Below are positions 47,468 to 56,170 of a stretch of DNA of 64,000 bases, piece after piece (position 1 is the first letter of the stretch; each line of letters opens with the position of its first letter). The stretch is from Photobacterium rosenbergii (GTDB lineage Bacteria > Pseudomonadota > Gammaproteobacteria > Enterobacterales > Vibrionaceae): NCBI RefSeq assembly GCF_003026455.1, contig NZ_PYMB01000001.1, positions 1,178,001 to 1,242,000 of the forward strand, in the 5' to 3' direction. The notes below the pieces were generated by a model. The model was given only the letters and a program-made list of their open reading frames with translations. It ran no database searches and was not told the origin of the DNA. A program made the translations under genes and the position numbers.

Positions 47468-48115
47468 CTAAATAGAATGCCACTCAATGGCTGCTTTCAT
47501 CTTGTCTGACATTGCACGCGCCTCCTGCTCATCCTCTCCGAGGACAACCAAACTTGCATGATTAACAGGCACTTGCACCCCATTAACATTCCCTTGAACC
47601 CGCATGTCTTCACCAGAACTGCTCTGAGGTACAATATAAACACTCACTTTCTGGCCCTGCGCATTACCCAGCACCATCTGAAAAACTGTCTTTTTGCCAA
47701 ACTGGCAATGATTGACGTAATAGACATGGCCTGGCAAATGAGCCAGTTGTGAACCAAACGGCTGTAACTTCATATTGACCTGCTGCAAAGTCACCGCCTC
47801 ATCGATACCTTGAATAAAAGCTTGCTGAGAGCCTGCATGAGCTATGGCATCTTGGATAAGGCTACCCGAAGTGAACAGATTTGATTGTTCCAACATTGGG
47901 TACATGCCATAACCGGTCAAAGCCATCAACAAAGCTGCCGCAACGCCCAACCACGGACGAGAACGCCTATTTCCAGAGTTTTCCCGATCAGGGATTTGCA
48001 ACAAGTGTTGCTCCAACCCTTGCGGCATGTCTACCGACAACGCCGTTTGTAATTGGATCTCTTCTTTTTCCTTTTTGTTGCGATAAGCCGAAATAGATGT
48101 GATTTTACGCCCCAT
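47468..48115 (-). CDS. DUF3379 protein, probable anti-sigma factor
   Basis: 215 residues. Cytoplasmic N-terminal ~55 residues, one transmembrane segment at about 56-73 (LGVAAALLMALTGYGMY), then an extracytoplasmic domain with GHVYYVNHCQFGKKTVFQMVLG and VNHASLVVLGEDEQEARAMSDKM. This layout is that of anti-sigma factors. It overlaps the sigma gene by 11 bases, so the two are co-translated. Signal unknown; the His/Cys in VNHCQFG could sense redox or metal. Confidence 0.8.
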   Translation of the reverse strand: MGRKITSISAYRNKKEKEEIQLQTALSVDMPQGLEQHLLQIPDRENSGNRRSRPWLGVAAALLMALTGYGMYPMLEQSNLFTSGSLIQDAIAHAGSQQAFIQGIDEAVTLQQVNMKLQPFGSQLAHLPGHVYYVNHCQFGKKTVFQMVLGNAQGQKVSVYIVPQSSSGEDMRVQGNVNGVQVPVNHASLVVLGEDEQEARAMSDKMKAAIEWHSI

Positions 48116-48650
48116 ACCCCGTCCTTAGGTCACTCATCTCCGTTCCGTTTTCAAACAGTTGCTTCTTACCTCTAGAAAGCCTTGTCAGCACAGTATTAAG
48201 GTTCACTGCTGTGATTTTAGAAATTTCATCGGCAGTGAACCCCATAACAATTTGCAGCAGCAAAGGCTCACGGTATATCTCAGGTAACGCAATGATTTTT
48301 GACCTCAACGTAGCATTAAGATCAGGTCTGTCGTCGTGATAAAGATAATCACAATCGTCTATGTTCACATGCTCTACCGTTTGCCCCCTGAAGCGGCGGG
48401 CATTTTCCCGGCGAAGTATGGTAATTAGCCATGGCTTGGCTACCGTATCCTCTTTGAGGTTATCGAGAAAACGCCAAGCCCGCAGAAATGTTTCCTGAAC
48501 CAGATCCTCTGCATCGTGAGGATGACGGCAGAGCCAATAAGCGTAGCGGTATAAGTCTTGACTATATTGAGCAACCAACTTCTCGTATCGTTTTTTCTTG
48601 CTGCGATGACCGAATTTGTCAACGGTCGATTTAATTATATTGGTGATCAT
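48105..48650 (-). CDS. ECF-type RNA polymerase sigma factor
   Basis: 181 residues. Region 2 (about 24-92; LYRYAYWLCRHPHDAEDLVQETFLRAWRFLDNLKE) and region 4 (about 120-170; PEIYREPLLLQIVMGFTADEISKITAVNLNTVLTRLSRGKKQL). Known: such factors redirect polymerase to a small stress regulon. Its gene overlaps the DUF3379 gene. The divergent small protein/DoxX pair, 305 bp away, is a likely target. I could not align a shared promoter motif by eye. Confidence 0.92.
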   Translation of the reverse strand: MITNIIKSTVDKFGHRSKKKRYEKLVAQYSQDLYRYAYWLCRHPHDAEDLVQETFLRAWRFLDNLKEDTVAKPWLITILRRENARRFRGQTVEHVNIDDCDYLYHDDRPDLNATLRSKIIALPEIYREPLLLQIVMGFTADEISKITAVNLNTVLTRLSRGKKQLFENGTEMSDLRTGYGA

Positions 48651-48955
48651 CCTGAATTCATACTAGCCGTCAAAATATGAGAGTTAGGGCCTGAAAATTA
48701 CAAATGATTCACCAGGTAAATCATTTTAGATGTATCAGAATATGAAATATCAATAGATACAATCAATTATTATCAAAACAAAGGGCCTGGATATTCCTAG
48801 CTTATTTCCCACAAAACAAATAAGGATTAGATGCATTAATTTACTTTCATTTTATCTATTGAAAATTTTTTATTGGGAAGGAAATAATCTAATTGGTATG
48901 GGGGTCTTTATGGTCAGGACGTCCAATTCGATACTTTATGACTCTAGGAATTTAA

Positions 48956-49252
48956 ATGAAAAAGCCCTTTTTTATCAGCGCTATCCTCGGTACTGCGATC
49001 ACTTTTAGCCCGCTGAGCATGGCGTCTTTGCTTCAGCACCACATCTCTACTACCAACGATAAAAACGCGCCATCAAACATAGTGTTAAGCACAAAAGACA
49101 CACTCTACGATGTTGGTATTTTGGAGCAGCATTTATCTTCATCCGGAGAGAAAGCATCATCATTAAGTATTACAAGGGCGATCAGCCAGCCTACAAATAT
49201 TGAGTATGACACTCCACAAAACCTAATTAAGTTCCATATCGAAAATTTATAA
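48956..49252 (+). CDS. Small secreted hypothetical protein
   Basis: 98 residues. Signal peptide about 1-23 (FFISAILGTAITFSPLSMAS). The mature part is polar, Ser/Thr-rich, without cysteine. No family recognised. It lies 43 bp before doxX in the same direction and is divergent from the ECF sigma unit. Its start has AGGAATTTAA upstream. Confidence 0.7.
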   Translation: MKKPFFISAILGTAITFSPLSMASLLQHHISTTNDKNAPSNIVLSTKDTLYDVGILEQHLSSSGEKASSLSITRAISQPTNIEYDTPQNLIKFHIENL

Positions 49253-49295
49253 CCCCCTTACCTATTTAAATCTAGCAACCAAGGATGTAATAAAC

Positions 49296-49721
49296 ATGCC
49301 AGTGCAATTACAAAAAAACTTATCCATTAGCCTATTAACACTACGGCTAGGTATCTTTCTAGTCTTCTTTATGTGGGGTCTAGATAAAATTATCGCGACC
49401 GAGCATGCTGTCAATGTATTCTCTGGATTCTACGGCATTAACCTATCACCTTCAGTAATGATTGCTCTCGGCCTGCTACAAATGGTTTTCCTATTCGCAT
49501 TTCTACTGGGTCTGTGGCGCAACAAAACCTATCTTGCCATTTTAATACTGCACTTGGTCTCAACCCTTTCTTCATTCGCCAAATACCTGGATCCAATGAA
49601 CAACCTGTTGTTCTTTGCTGCCTGGCCAATGCTTGCAGCTTGCTTGGCACTTTACCTACTCAGGGACTACGACACCATCACCCTCGGTAACGCCACTAAG
49701 ACCCAAGCGGTAGTCAGTTAA
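49296..49721 (+). CDS. DoxX-family membrane protein
   Basis: 141 residues, four hydrophobic segments (LRLGIFLVFFMWGLDKI; PSVMIALGLLQMVFLFAFLLGL; LAILILHLVST; LLFFAAWPMLAACLALYLL). Family members are linked to thiol or oxidative stress and quinone metabolism. Second gene of the unit facing the ECF sigma factor. Followed by a strong terminator. Confidence 0.85.
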   Translation: MPVQLQKNLSISLLTLRLGIFLVFFMWGLDKIIATEHAVNVFSGFYGINLSPSVMIALGLLQMVFLFAFLLGLWRNKTYLAILILHLVSTLSSFAKYLDPMNNLLFFAAWPMLAACLALYLLRDYDTITLGNATKTQAVVS

Positions 49722-49752
49722 CGGTTTAGTCCCTATCTAATCTCCAGAACGC

Positions 49753-49788
49753 AAAAGGGAGCCAACTTAAGTTAGTTGGCTCCCTTTT
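49753..49788 (+). terminator. Terminator of doxX
   Basis: AAAAGGGAGCCAACT (49753-49767)/AGTTGGCTCCCTTTT (49774-49788), a 15-bp perfect stem. Confidence 0.92.
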
Positions 49789-49925
49789 CATTCGGCACAG
49801 AACGATAACCTCTATTTATGTAACTTATTTCTTTCCATTGCTAACACTCTAATTCATTCATGTTAATGCTTATTTATTAGTGCTTTATTTCCTATTGAAA
49901 CATTTAGTTACAATCACCACTAGTG

Positions 49926-49941
49926 ACGCAAACGATTGCGC
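49926..49941. promoter_or_regulatory. PurR-type operator before the exported nucleosidase
   Basis: ACGCAAACGATTGCGC at 49926-49941 is close to the PurR consensus ACGCAAACGTTTGCGT. It is 58 bp before the ATG. A further palindrome TTAAGCGCTTAA is at 49966-49977. Confidence 0.65.
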
Positions 49942-49998
49942 GAGGTATATTCCGTGCCGCACGCATTAAGCGCTTAAGCTAAATACAAGGATCACCCC

Positions 49999-50874
49999 AT
50001 GCTATCGCAAACCAAAAAAGTGTTTTTCGTTATCGGAGCACTACTCCTTTCCACCGTTGCAACAGCTTCTACCGTAAAGAGCGTTACTGTTCCGGCTAAC
50101 ACTGCCCCTAAGCAGCCAATCCTGATTCAGGGTCCAATGCCAATCGAAGCGGAGTACTTCGCAGATTTACTGAAAGATGTTCGCATTGAACACAGCGGCA
50201 ACTTTACCTTCTACATTGGTACGCTGAACGACTACCCAATTGTTGTAACCAAAACCAGCAAGGGTGTAGAGAACACTGCAGCGGCAACTGCGATTGCAAT
50301 CGAGCGTTATAAGCCACGTGCCATCATCAACCAGGGTACATCTGGTGGTCACGACAAATCTCTGAATGTCGGCGATATCGTACTTGGTAAGCGTTCATTT
50401 AATGCCGGCAACTTCAAGACTCCGGTTCTGGCTGAAGGCGAAGGTTCAAACCCAATGAACTGGATCCCTATGGATGTGATGGCATCTGAAGGTAGTGCAG
50501 GAGAAGGCGACGATGCTGTTGATGCCGAAAAAGTCCGTTACTACGAAGGTAACCCAGAACTACTGGCTTCTGCACACGCAGTAAAAGAAACGCACAAACG
50601 CGGTAAGGTTGTTGAAGGTACTATTGGTTCTGCTAACTTCTGGAACAACGAAATCGATCGCATGAACTGGCTGAACAAGCACTTCGGCTCTAGCGTAGAA
50701 GAAATGGAAACCGCATCAGCTGCGATGATGGCTGAAGCTTACGGCATTCCTTTCCTAGGTATTCGTATCCTGTCGAACAACCTAACCAACGGCGGCAAAT
50801 ACGACCCTTCAACAGCAACGGACAACCAGAAGTTCGTTAAGAATGTAGTACTGCACTACATCTCTACGCTGTAA
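49999..50874 (+). CDS. Exported nucleoside phosphorylase/nucleosidase family protein
   Basis: 291 residues. Signal peptide about 1-23 (VFFVIGALLLSTVATAS). The rest is a PNP_UDP_1 (MTA/SAH nucleosidase-like) fold: KTSKGVENTAAATAIAIERY, INQGTSGGHD, VEEMETASAAMMAEAYGIPFLGIRILSNN with the catalytic Glu region. An acidic insert lies in the middle (EGSAGEGDDAVDAEK). Being exported, it could release purine bases from outside nucleosides for uptake, fitting the PurR-like box. Followed by a terminator. Confidence 0.88.
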   Translation: MLSQTKKVFFVIGALLLSTVATASTVKSVTVPANTAPKQPILIQGPMPIEAEYFADLLKDVRIEHSGNFTFYIGTLNDYPIVVTKTSKGVENTAAATAIAIERYKPRAIINQGTSGGHDKSLNVGDIVLGKRSFNAGNFKTPVLAEGEGSNPMNWIPMDVMASEGSAGEGDDAVDAEKVRYYEGNPELLASAHAVKETHKRGKVVEGTIGSANFWNNEIDRMNWLNKHFGSSVEEMETASAAMMAEAYGIPFLGIRILSNNLTNGGKYDPSTATDNQKFVKNVVLHYISTL

Positions 50875-50896
50875 TATCCCGCTTTAGTTAATTCCT

Positions 50897-50927
50897 AGCC
50901 CGCTAAGCCAAGCTTAGCGGGCTTTTT
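50897..50927 (+). terminator. Terminator of the nucleosidase gene
   Basis: AGCCCGCTAAGC/GCTTAGCGGGCT with a CAA loop and TTTTC following. Confidence 0.92.
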
Positions 50928-51306
50928 CTTTTCTAAGCTTTACATCTCGATACCGACGACTTTGGTTAAGTCATTTATAAATTTGTAGCTATCACCTATC
51001 ACAGTAGCAGAACAACACAGTAGTAATTCAAACTTTGCATAGACAATTGATATACGACGAGCTGATTATTCAGCTGCAAAGCCTTACAAAAAGATCGTGC
51101 AATATTTGTTTTCAGCACTAGTTACAACAGGTGCGATGAAATAGAATCCTTTATTACAGACTCTGGTTAAAATTACGTTCTAGAATAGATGCAAGCTACA
51201 GCATTGCTGGTGAATCATTGATGAACTGGGGGCAATTTGAATAATCAGTATGAATAATTTTGTTGTACAAGCATATGGTAAAAATAATGCGCCATTTTAT
51301 TCACTA
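50928..51306. other. Intergenic region without clear genes
   Basis: About 380 bp, AT-rich. No ORF, RNA motif or repeat is convincing. Confidence 0.4.
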
Positions 51307-51468
51307 ATGAAAAAAATATTAATATTTTTTCTCGCGCTAAACATAACTGCATGTGTATCAAATAACGATATTGAAGACGATGACGAAGAGTCAGAGAAAC
51401 CTGCATTAATAGAAGTTAATGAAAAAATGCAGGTACTATACTGGGTGTCTTTTCTTTTCAAAACTTAG
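51307..51468 (+). CDS. Possible small lipoprotein
   Basis: 53 residues from the inner ATG at 51307. Signal sequence and lipobox (ILIFFLALNITAC), then an acidic stretch (NDIEDDDEESEK). The end VLYWVSFLFKT looks unusual. Could be a truncated lipoprotein. Weak ribosome site, AT-rich surroundings. Confidence 0.45.
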   Translation: MKKILIFFLALNITACVSNNDIEDDDEESEKPALIEVNEKMQVLYWVSFLFKT

Positions 51469-51562
51469 GGCGCTCAATGTATCCGTTTAATCAACTCTGA
51501 ATGCATGTGATTCGATTATGATTTTCTTTAATCTTTTCATCCAAATTATAATAATTTACTAA

Positions 51563-51585
51563 AAACCCGCTAAACAAACGGGTTT
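51563..51585 (+). terminator. Terminator-like hairpin after the small lipoprotein
   Basis: AAACCCG/CGGGTTT stem (51563-51569, 51579-51585), followed by GATTTTATT. Confidence 0.5.
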
Positions 51586-51750
51586 GATTTTATTGAAAAT
51601 TAACAATTCTACAGCTAGTTATTGCTTCAACATCTATTAGCAATCATATTCTTTATCGACTTAAATATAAATATAATACTGCTTAGGCTAAACCTAATAA
51701 TGGTATGAAATATTAACAGTAGCCATAAATCTGAGTCACTCAGCATTAAA

Positions 51751-52353
51751 TTAGAATGTTAAGCCAGCTTGGAAGCCAAAGACAGGCTTATCAGTTGTAC
51801 CTACACCATCATTACCGTTGAAACCTTTATGCCAGTCAGCACCAGCACGAACACGCAGACGTGAATCAGCAAAAATAGGCTGTGTTGTTGTATATTGAAT
51901 ACCAAAACCGTATGTGTAGCCAATATCACTACCTGTACCAGTGTGCTTCTGATCTTTTTTCAGGTCACCACCCGAAAAAACCGTTTTTGTATTTGCGCGG
52001 CGAATTTGTAAACCAGCTTTACCGTATACATCAAAATTTTGAGTTAAAGAGTATGTATATACGGGTGCTAGTGTGAAAAAGAATACATCAGAATCAGTTT
52101 TTACTTTTCCGCCATTACCATCTTCAGATTTGTAATCTTCGGTGAAGAAAACCATTGACGATTCAAGCGACCACTCTTTATAAATCTCCGCGCCAACGGT
52201 AAGCAATGCTGATCGTGAATTATCACCATTAATACCTACGCCCATCATGGCATAATATTCACGTTATGTTTCTTCCTTATAAATTGTTGTTTCATCAGCT
52301 ACTACAACTGTGCTTGATAGTGCCAGACCAAGAGAAATTGCTAACTTTTTCAT
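51751..52353 (-). pseudogene. Outer-membrane beta-barrel protein interrupted by a stop codon
   Basis: The gene starts with ATG at 52353 and a signal peptide (KKLAISLGLALSSTVVVADE). Codon 30 is TAA (52264-52266), directly followed in the same frame by REYYAMMGVGIN and a complete beta-barrel to the terminal phenylalanine (GFQAGLTF). One base change, CAA to TAA on the coding strand, would explain it. The barrel from 52248 has an own ATG but lacks an export signal. Could be a recent nonsense mutation, phase variation, or a sequencing error. Confidence 0.8.
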
Positions 52354-52742
52354 AATTAAACCTATACGTTGTTATTTGAAAGCGGCGTAATAATACAGTG
52401 TTTTCTAAATCAACCAACACTAAATAACCAATGTAAAAAATGTAACTGTAAATAAAAATTCACACTAGCGAAAATAGCTAAAATATTGTACTCAAACCAT
52501 CAATTCCTACTTATAACCCCCTTCCTATACATACGAAATATTAATTAATTAAGCATTTCCGCTACTTATAAAAACCAAGGATACATTAAGCAGTCTATAT
52601 ACTTTCTATATACAAAACGATAGATTTACTTCGTATACTATTTAGGTAGTAGATATGGCTAATTAGAGCAATAGGCTGAATCAATTAGCTCTTTTCTTCA
52701 GATATAGGAGAATAGCGGAAATTCAAGAAGAGCTACACCTAC
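52354..52742. other. AT-rich intergenic region
   Basis: About 390 bp between divergent genes. Very AT-rich; no ORF, terminator or strong repeat recognised. Confidence 0.4.
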
Positions 52743-53162
52743 ATGTTTAACAAACAATTTGAAGAATCAATCAAAGATTCCATCACTAACATTCAGTCAC
52801 TGCTGACCATCAACTTTGATAATCCACACCTTAAAATCCATAAGGTGACCTTTGATGACTTTGATAAACCTTGCTTTGAAGTGCATATTCAAAACCCGAT
52901 GAGTGCCTCAGATACCATAGAATTAGATTTTGAGCAGTTATCATATTATTTAAATCACCCAAAAGACTTGATCGTTTATTACTACAAGGAAAGATACATA
53001 GACTACATCGAGTGGTTAAAAACTGGTGGTTTAGTCCAGTGCACCGCCATCACAACAACAGGCATTCGATGCAAAAACTTCATTAGCAACAAAAAATACA
53101 GTTTGCATGAGCACATCAAGCTTAAGAACAAAGGGAGAACGTGTTCAAAACACCAAGCATAA
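52743..53162 (+). CDS. Hypothetical protein with C-terminal Cys/His zinc-type motif
   Basis: 139 residues. N-terminal part (1-95) is a mixed acidic domain, EESIKDSITNIQSLL and YYYKERYIDYIEWLKTGG. The C-terminal 40 residues carry CTAITTTGIRCKNF, then TCSKH, the C-x(9)-C...C-x2-H pattern of small zinc-binding tails seen in many phage and mobile-element proteins. AT-rich like its surroundings. No family known for the N-terminal part. Confidence 0.6.
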   Translation: MFNKQFEESIKDSITNIQSLLTINFDNPHLKIHKVTFDDFDKPCFEVHIQNPMSASDTIELDFEQLSYYLNHPKDLIVYYYKERYIDYIEWLKTGGLVQCTAITTTGIRCKNFISNKKYSLHEHIKLKNKGRTCSKHQA

Positions 53163-53341
53163 GTCAGTAAATCAAAAGCAAGGATGCCTACAGTATACTC
53201 CTTCCCGCTTCCGTTAACCCGCTCACACGATCTTAGGATATGGGATACCTGAGTGATTAATCGTGACGATTTCAGCCGAACCGCCATGCCAAGATAACTG
53301 CCAACGTGAACAAAACGACAACTACAAGACATGAGGTCAAT

Positions 53342-55555
53342 ATGAAACCCACCGCTTTGGCAGTAGTACTTTCAGGTATCCTATTAGGCAGTGTTGCTAA
53401 CGCTAGTGAAGGCAATATCATTCATAACACAGGCTTTGAAGATAAAGGCCTTGGCTGGAGTTATTGGTTTTCAAATATTCGCAGTGATGGCGCTTACGAA
53501 GGCACCTACCGTGGCCGTATTGCGATTGGTGCCGATCACCACATCAGCCAAGTCATTACCGTACCGGAAACGGCTTATTATGATTTGTCAGCTTTCATCA
53601 AGAACGACAAGCAAGGCGGCCAGTTTGGCTTAAAGAACTTGGGCGGAGAGGTGCTGCTATCAAGACAGGTTGGGGCTAATAAACAATATTCTCTTAACAA
53701 AATCAAAAATATCGCTCTGGAACAAGGTGAGATCATATCGGTATTTTTCTCGGGATCAGACAAAAGTGCAGTTAGCATTGATAATGTCACGCTGACCAAA
53801 TCGAAAAAAGATAAACTGCCGACCTTCAATCAAATCATCCAATTCAATGTGGCTGAGCAATCCGGTACAACAACTATCAATCGCAATAAGCAACGTATTA
53901 AGTTTACGGTGCCTTATGCCACTGATCTTAGCCATCTAACTATCAGCAACTTACAGGCTTCCCCAGAGAGCCAAACCAGCATACGACAAGGTGATATTGT
54001 TGACTTCACCAAGCCAGTATCTGTGCATGTGATCAATGAAAAAGGCAAAGCAGAAAAGTGGACAGTCACCGCCATTGAAAGTGAGAAAGAAGTCACTATC
54101 GCTTCATCTAACGCAGCACTGGAAGATTCCTTTAATTGGGCCATTGATAAGACCAAGCAGTTTGTCATGACCGGGCAAAGCGGCCTCGTTAACCGAGATG
54201 AAAACAACAACGACGGTAGTGGCACCGCAGACTATATCCCCTCTTACTGGGCAGGGTATTTCGACCGTACCGCCTTCTATTCACGAGATTTTCTTCACCA
54301 AGCAAGCGGGGGTTGGCTAGCCGGTTTAGGCGCTGAAAACCTTTCAATGTTCCAGACGTTTGCCCGCCACTCAACCGAGCCGCGCAAATGGTACACCTTA
54401 TGGGCGATTAACTTCGACGGCACACCACACACAATTGATTACCACCATGACGATTACTTCGTCCGTGAAGTCCCGGCCCAGTTCGAGTTTGTCGAAAAAG
54501 CCCTCGAACAATACCGCTGGACTGGTGATGATCGCTATATCTACGATCCTGATCTTTGGCAGTTCTACACCAAAGTATTGACTGACTATATTGCCCTGCA
54601 TGATGATCAGGAGCCAAACGGCATAGCCGAAGGCTATGGCGGGATCTTCGAAGGCTCCGCTACTTACAACGAGCGCGGGGAGTTCCCAATCGAAGCGGGT
54701 GATGGCATTGGCTCGCAATACCAAGCGACAGTCGCATATGCTGAAATGCTCCGTGCCCGTGGCGAAGATGCTCTTGCTGACGAATGGCAAGAAAAAGCCG
54801 TCGAACTCAAACGCTTCTTCAACGAAGAATGGAGCATTAAAGATCCGGCTAATCCAATGGATAATTACGTCAATATCATCCAGAAAGATGGCCTGCGTCT
54901 GAACGATTTCGGTAAGGAAAACAGCTGGTTCATGCCGATGAAACTCATTACTGAGCCAGGTGAGCGCAACAACAAATACCTCGACTTCATTTCAGCTAAC
55001 TTGGGTGAGGGCATTGGCTCAACCCCTGAAGCGCCGCACAATATCGAAGCCTATACCTATATTCCGGAAACCTACTTCCCATACAACCAAAACGAGGAAG
55101 CTTGGAAATGGATGAACTACATCATCAACAAGAAGGATCTGCCCCATGAACGCCCAACCCAAGGCACCAATGGTGATTACCCTGAAATTTCCTTCACCTT
55201 CATATCCAACACCATTGAAGGTCTAATGGGTATTGAGCCTAATGCACCTGAAAACCGCGTGGTTACCGCTTCCCACCTACCGCAAGACGTAGAATGGTTG
55301 GAAGTTGATTACTTACCTATGGGTGCTCACGAACTGGCCATTCGCCATGAAGGGTTAACAGAAACCAGCTTGGCCAATACGTCTGAAAAGCCTCTTGAGT
55401 GGGAAGCGCGCTTCTACGGTGAGCATGACAGTATTACGGTTAACGGAACGGCAATGACGGCTCAAATGAAAGAGGTCAATGGCGTCAAGCTAAGCTACGT
55501 GGTTATCGAAGTACCAGCTAATGGTGAAGCGATAGCGAGTGTAGCTTCAAATTAA
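53342..55555 (+). CDS. Large secreted glycoside hydrolase-like protein, six-hairpin type
   Basis: 737 residues from the ATG at 53342 with signal peptide 1-22 (VLSGILLGSVANA). Three parts. Residues ~23-155: jelly-roll, carbohydrate-binding-like (IIHNTGFEDKGLGWSYWF). Residues ~155-250: a beta-sandwich of the DUF5018 type (VHVINEKGKAEKWTVTAIE). Residues ~255-650: helix-hairpin core with YDRTAFYSRDFLHQ-like, GGWLAGLGAENLSMFQTFA, YEWQWTGDDRYIY-type and PIEAGDGIGSQYQATVAYAEML segments, typical of (alpha/alpha)6 glycosidases. C-terminal beta-domain follows. Acidic residues for catalysis are likely but not assignable. Family and substrate unknown; extracellular or periplasmic. Confidence 0.75.
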   Translation: MKPTALAVVLSGILLGSVANASEGNIIHNTGFEDKGLGWSYWFSNIRSDGAYEGTYRGRIAIGADHHISQVITVPETAYYDLSAFIKNDKQGGQFGLKNLGGEVLLSRQVGANKQYSLNKIKNIALEQGEIISVFFSGSDKSAVSIDNVTLTKSKKDKLPTFNQIIQFNVAEQSGTTTINRNKQRIKFTVPYATDLSHLTISNLQASPESQTSIRQGDIVDFTKPVSVHVINEKGKAEKWTVTAIESEKEVTIASSNAALEDSFNWAIDKTKQFVMTGQSGLVNRDENNNDGSGTADYIPSYWAGYFDRTAFYSRDFLHQASGGWLAGLGAENLSMFQTFARHSTEPRKWYTLWAINFDGTPHTIDYHHDDYFVREVPAQFEFVEKALEQYRWTGDDRYIYDPDLWQFYTKVLTDYIALHDDQEPNGIAEGYGGIFEGSATYNERGEFPIEAGDGIGSQYQATVAYAEMLRARGEDALADEWQEKAVELKRFFNEEWSIKDPANPMDNYVNIIQKDGLRLNDFGKENSWFMPMKLITEPGERNNKYLDFISANLGEGIGSTPEAPHNIEAYTYIPETYFPYNQNEEAWKWMNYIINKKDLPHERPTQGTNGDYPEISFTFISNTIEGLMGIEPNAPENRVVTASHLPQDVEWLEVDYLPMGAHELAIRHEGLTETSLANTSEKPLEWEARFYGEHDSITVNGTAMTAQMKEVNGVKLSYVVIEVPANGEAIASVASN

Positions 55556-55631
55556 CAATCGGTAGTTTTAACCAAGATAAGAAAGAATTAAGCCAGCGTA
55601 CGAAAGTATGCTGGCTTTCGGGGTTAAAGAC

Positions 55632-55853
55632 CTAAGACTTTTGCGTTAACGAACGCACACACTCAAACGATAGCGCCAGCATTAGCATACCAATCACCAA
55701 TGCGAAGCCTACCCCTGCCATATAGTCGAGCTGATCAGGCGTGAGCCCCATAAAAGGCTCTTTGGTGTCGACTTGAACCTTGGCCTTAAACTCTTGGCGT
55801 ACCTGAGTGACTTGCTCTGGGGTTAAGATGATGTCTTTCATGTTGTATAGCAT
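55632..55853 (-). CDS. Small hypothetical membrane protein
   Basis: 73 residues; an inner ATG at 55841 is also possible. One transmembrane segment near the C-terminus (GVGFALVIGMLMLALSFE). Polar helical N-terminus (LTPEQVTQVRQEFKAKV). Size and topology resemble filamentous-phage minor coat proteins, but no other phage gene is nearby. No ribosome site is clear. Confidence 0.5.
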   Translation of the reverse strand: MLYNMKDIILTPEQVTQVRQEFKAKVQVDTKEPFMGLTPDQLDYMAGVGFALVIGMLMLALSFECVRSLTQKS

Positions 55854-55860
55854 CTGTTAT

Positions 55861-56160
55861 TTATTTCTGTTCATTGAAAACATCATAGATGAAGGATAGC
55901 TTCCCTGTGCGTAATATCTCACCCAAAAACCATGCGTCTAAATACGCATCACATAATTTTACCCAAACACTTAATTTAAAAACAATTTTCCCCCTCATAG
56001 CATGGTCAAATTTCACCAAAGATACTGTTAAAAAGTTCAATAAATACACCATTAAGCATTGCCACAACAAATAAGTCACACCAAACTAATCACAAAATTA
56101 ATAAAACACTGTATACATACAAGCAAAAAAATGTATATTTACGTCATTAATTTGACGACC
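55861..56160. other. AT-rich gap without supported gene
   Basis: About 300 bp. The open frame on the minus strand (55861-56079) is of hydrophobic, low-quality sequence and lacks a ribosome site. Nothing else is seen. Confidence 0.4.
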
Positions 56161-56170
56161 AGTGCAAAAG

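Noticed and set aside
53342..55555. Assignment of the secreted enzyme to GH81 (endo-beta-1,3-glucanase)
   Set aside because: Size is similar but I could not find convincing GH81 motifs; the core looks like a general (alpha/alpha)6 fold, so I left the family open.
55861..56079. Minus-strand frame of 72 codons
   Set aside because: AT-rich, no ribosome site, no recognisable features; likely random.
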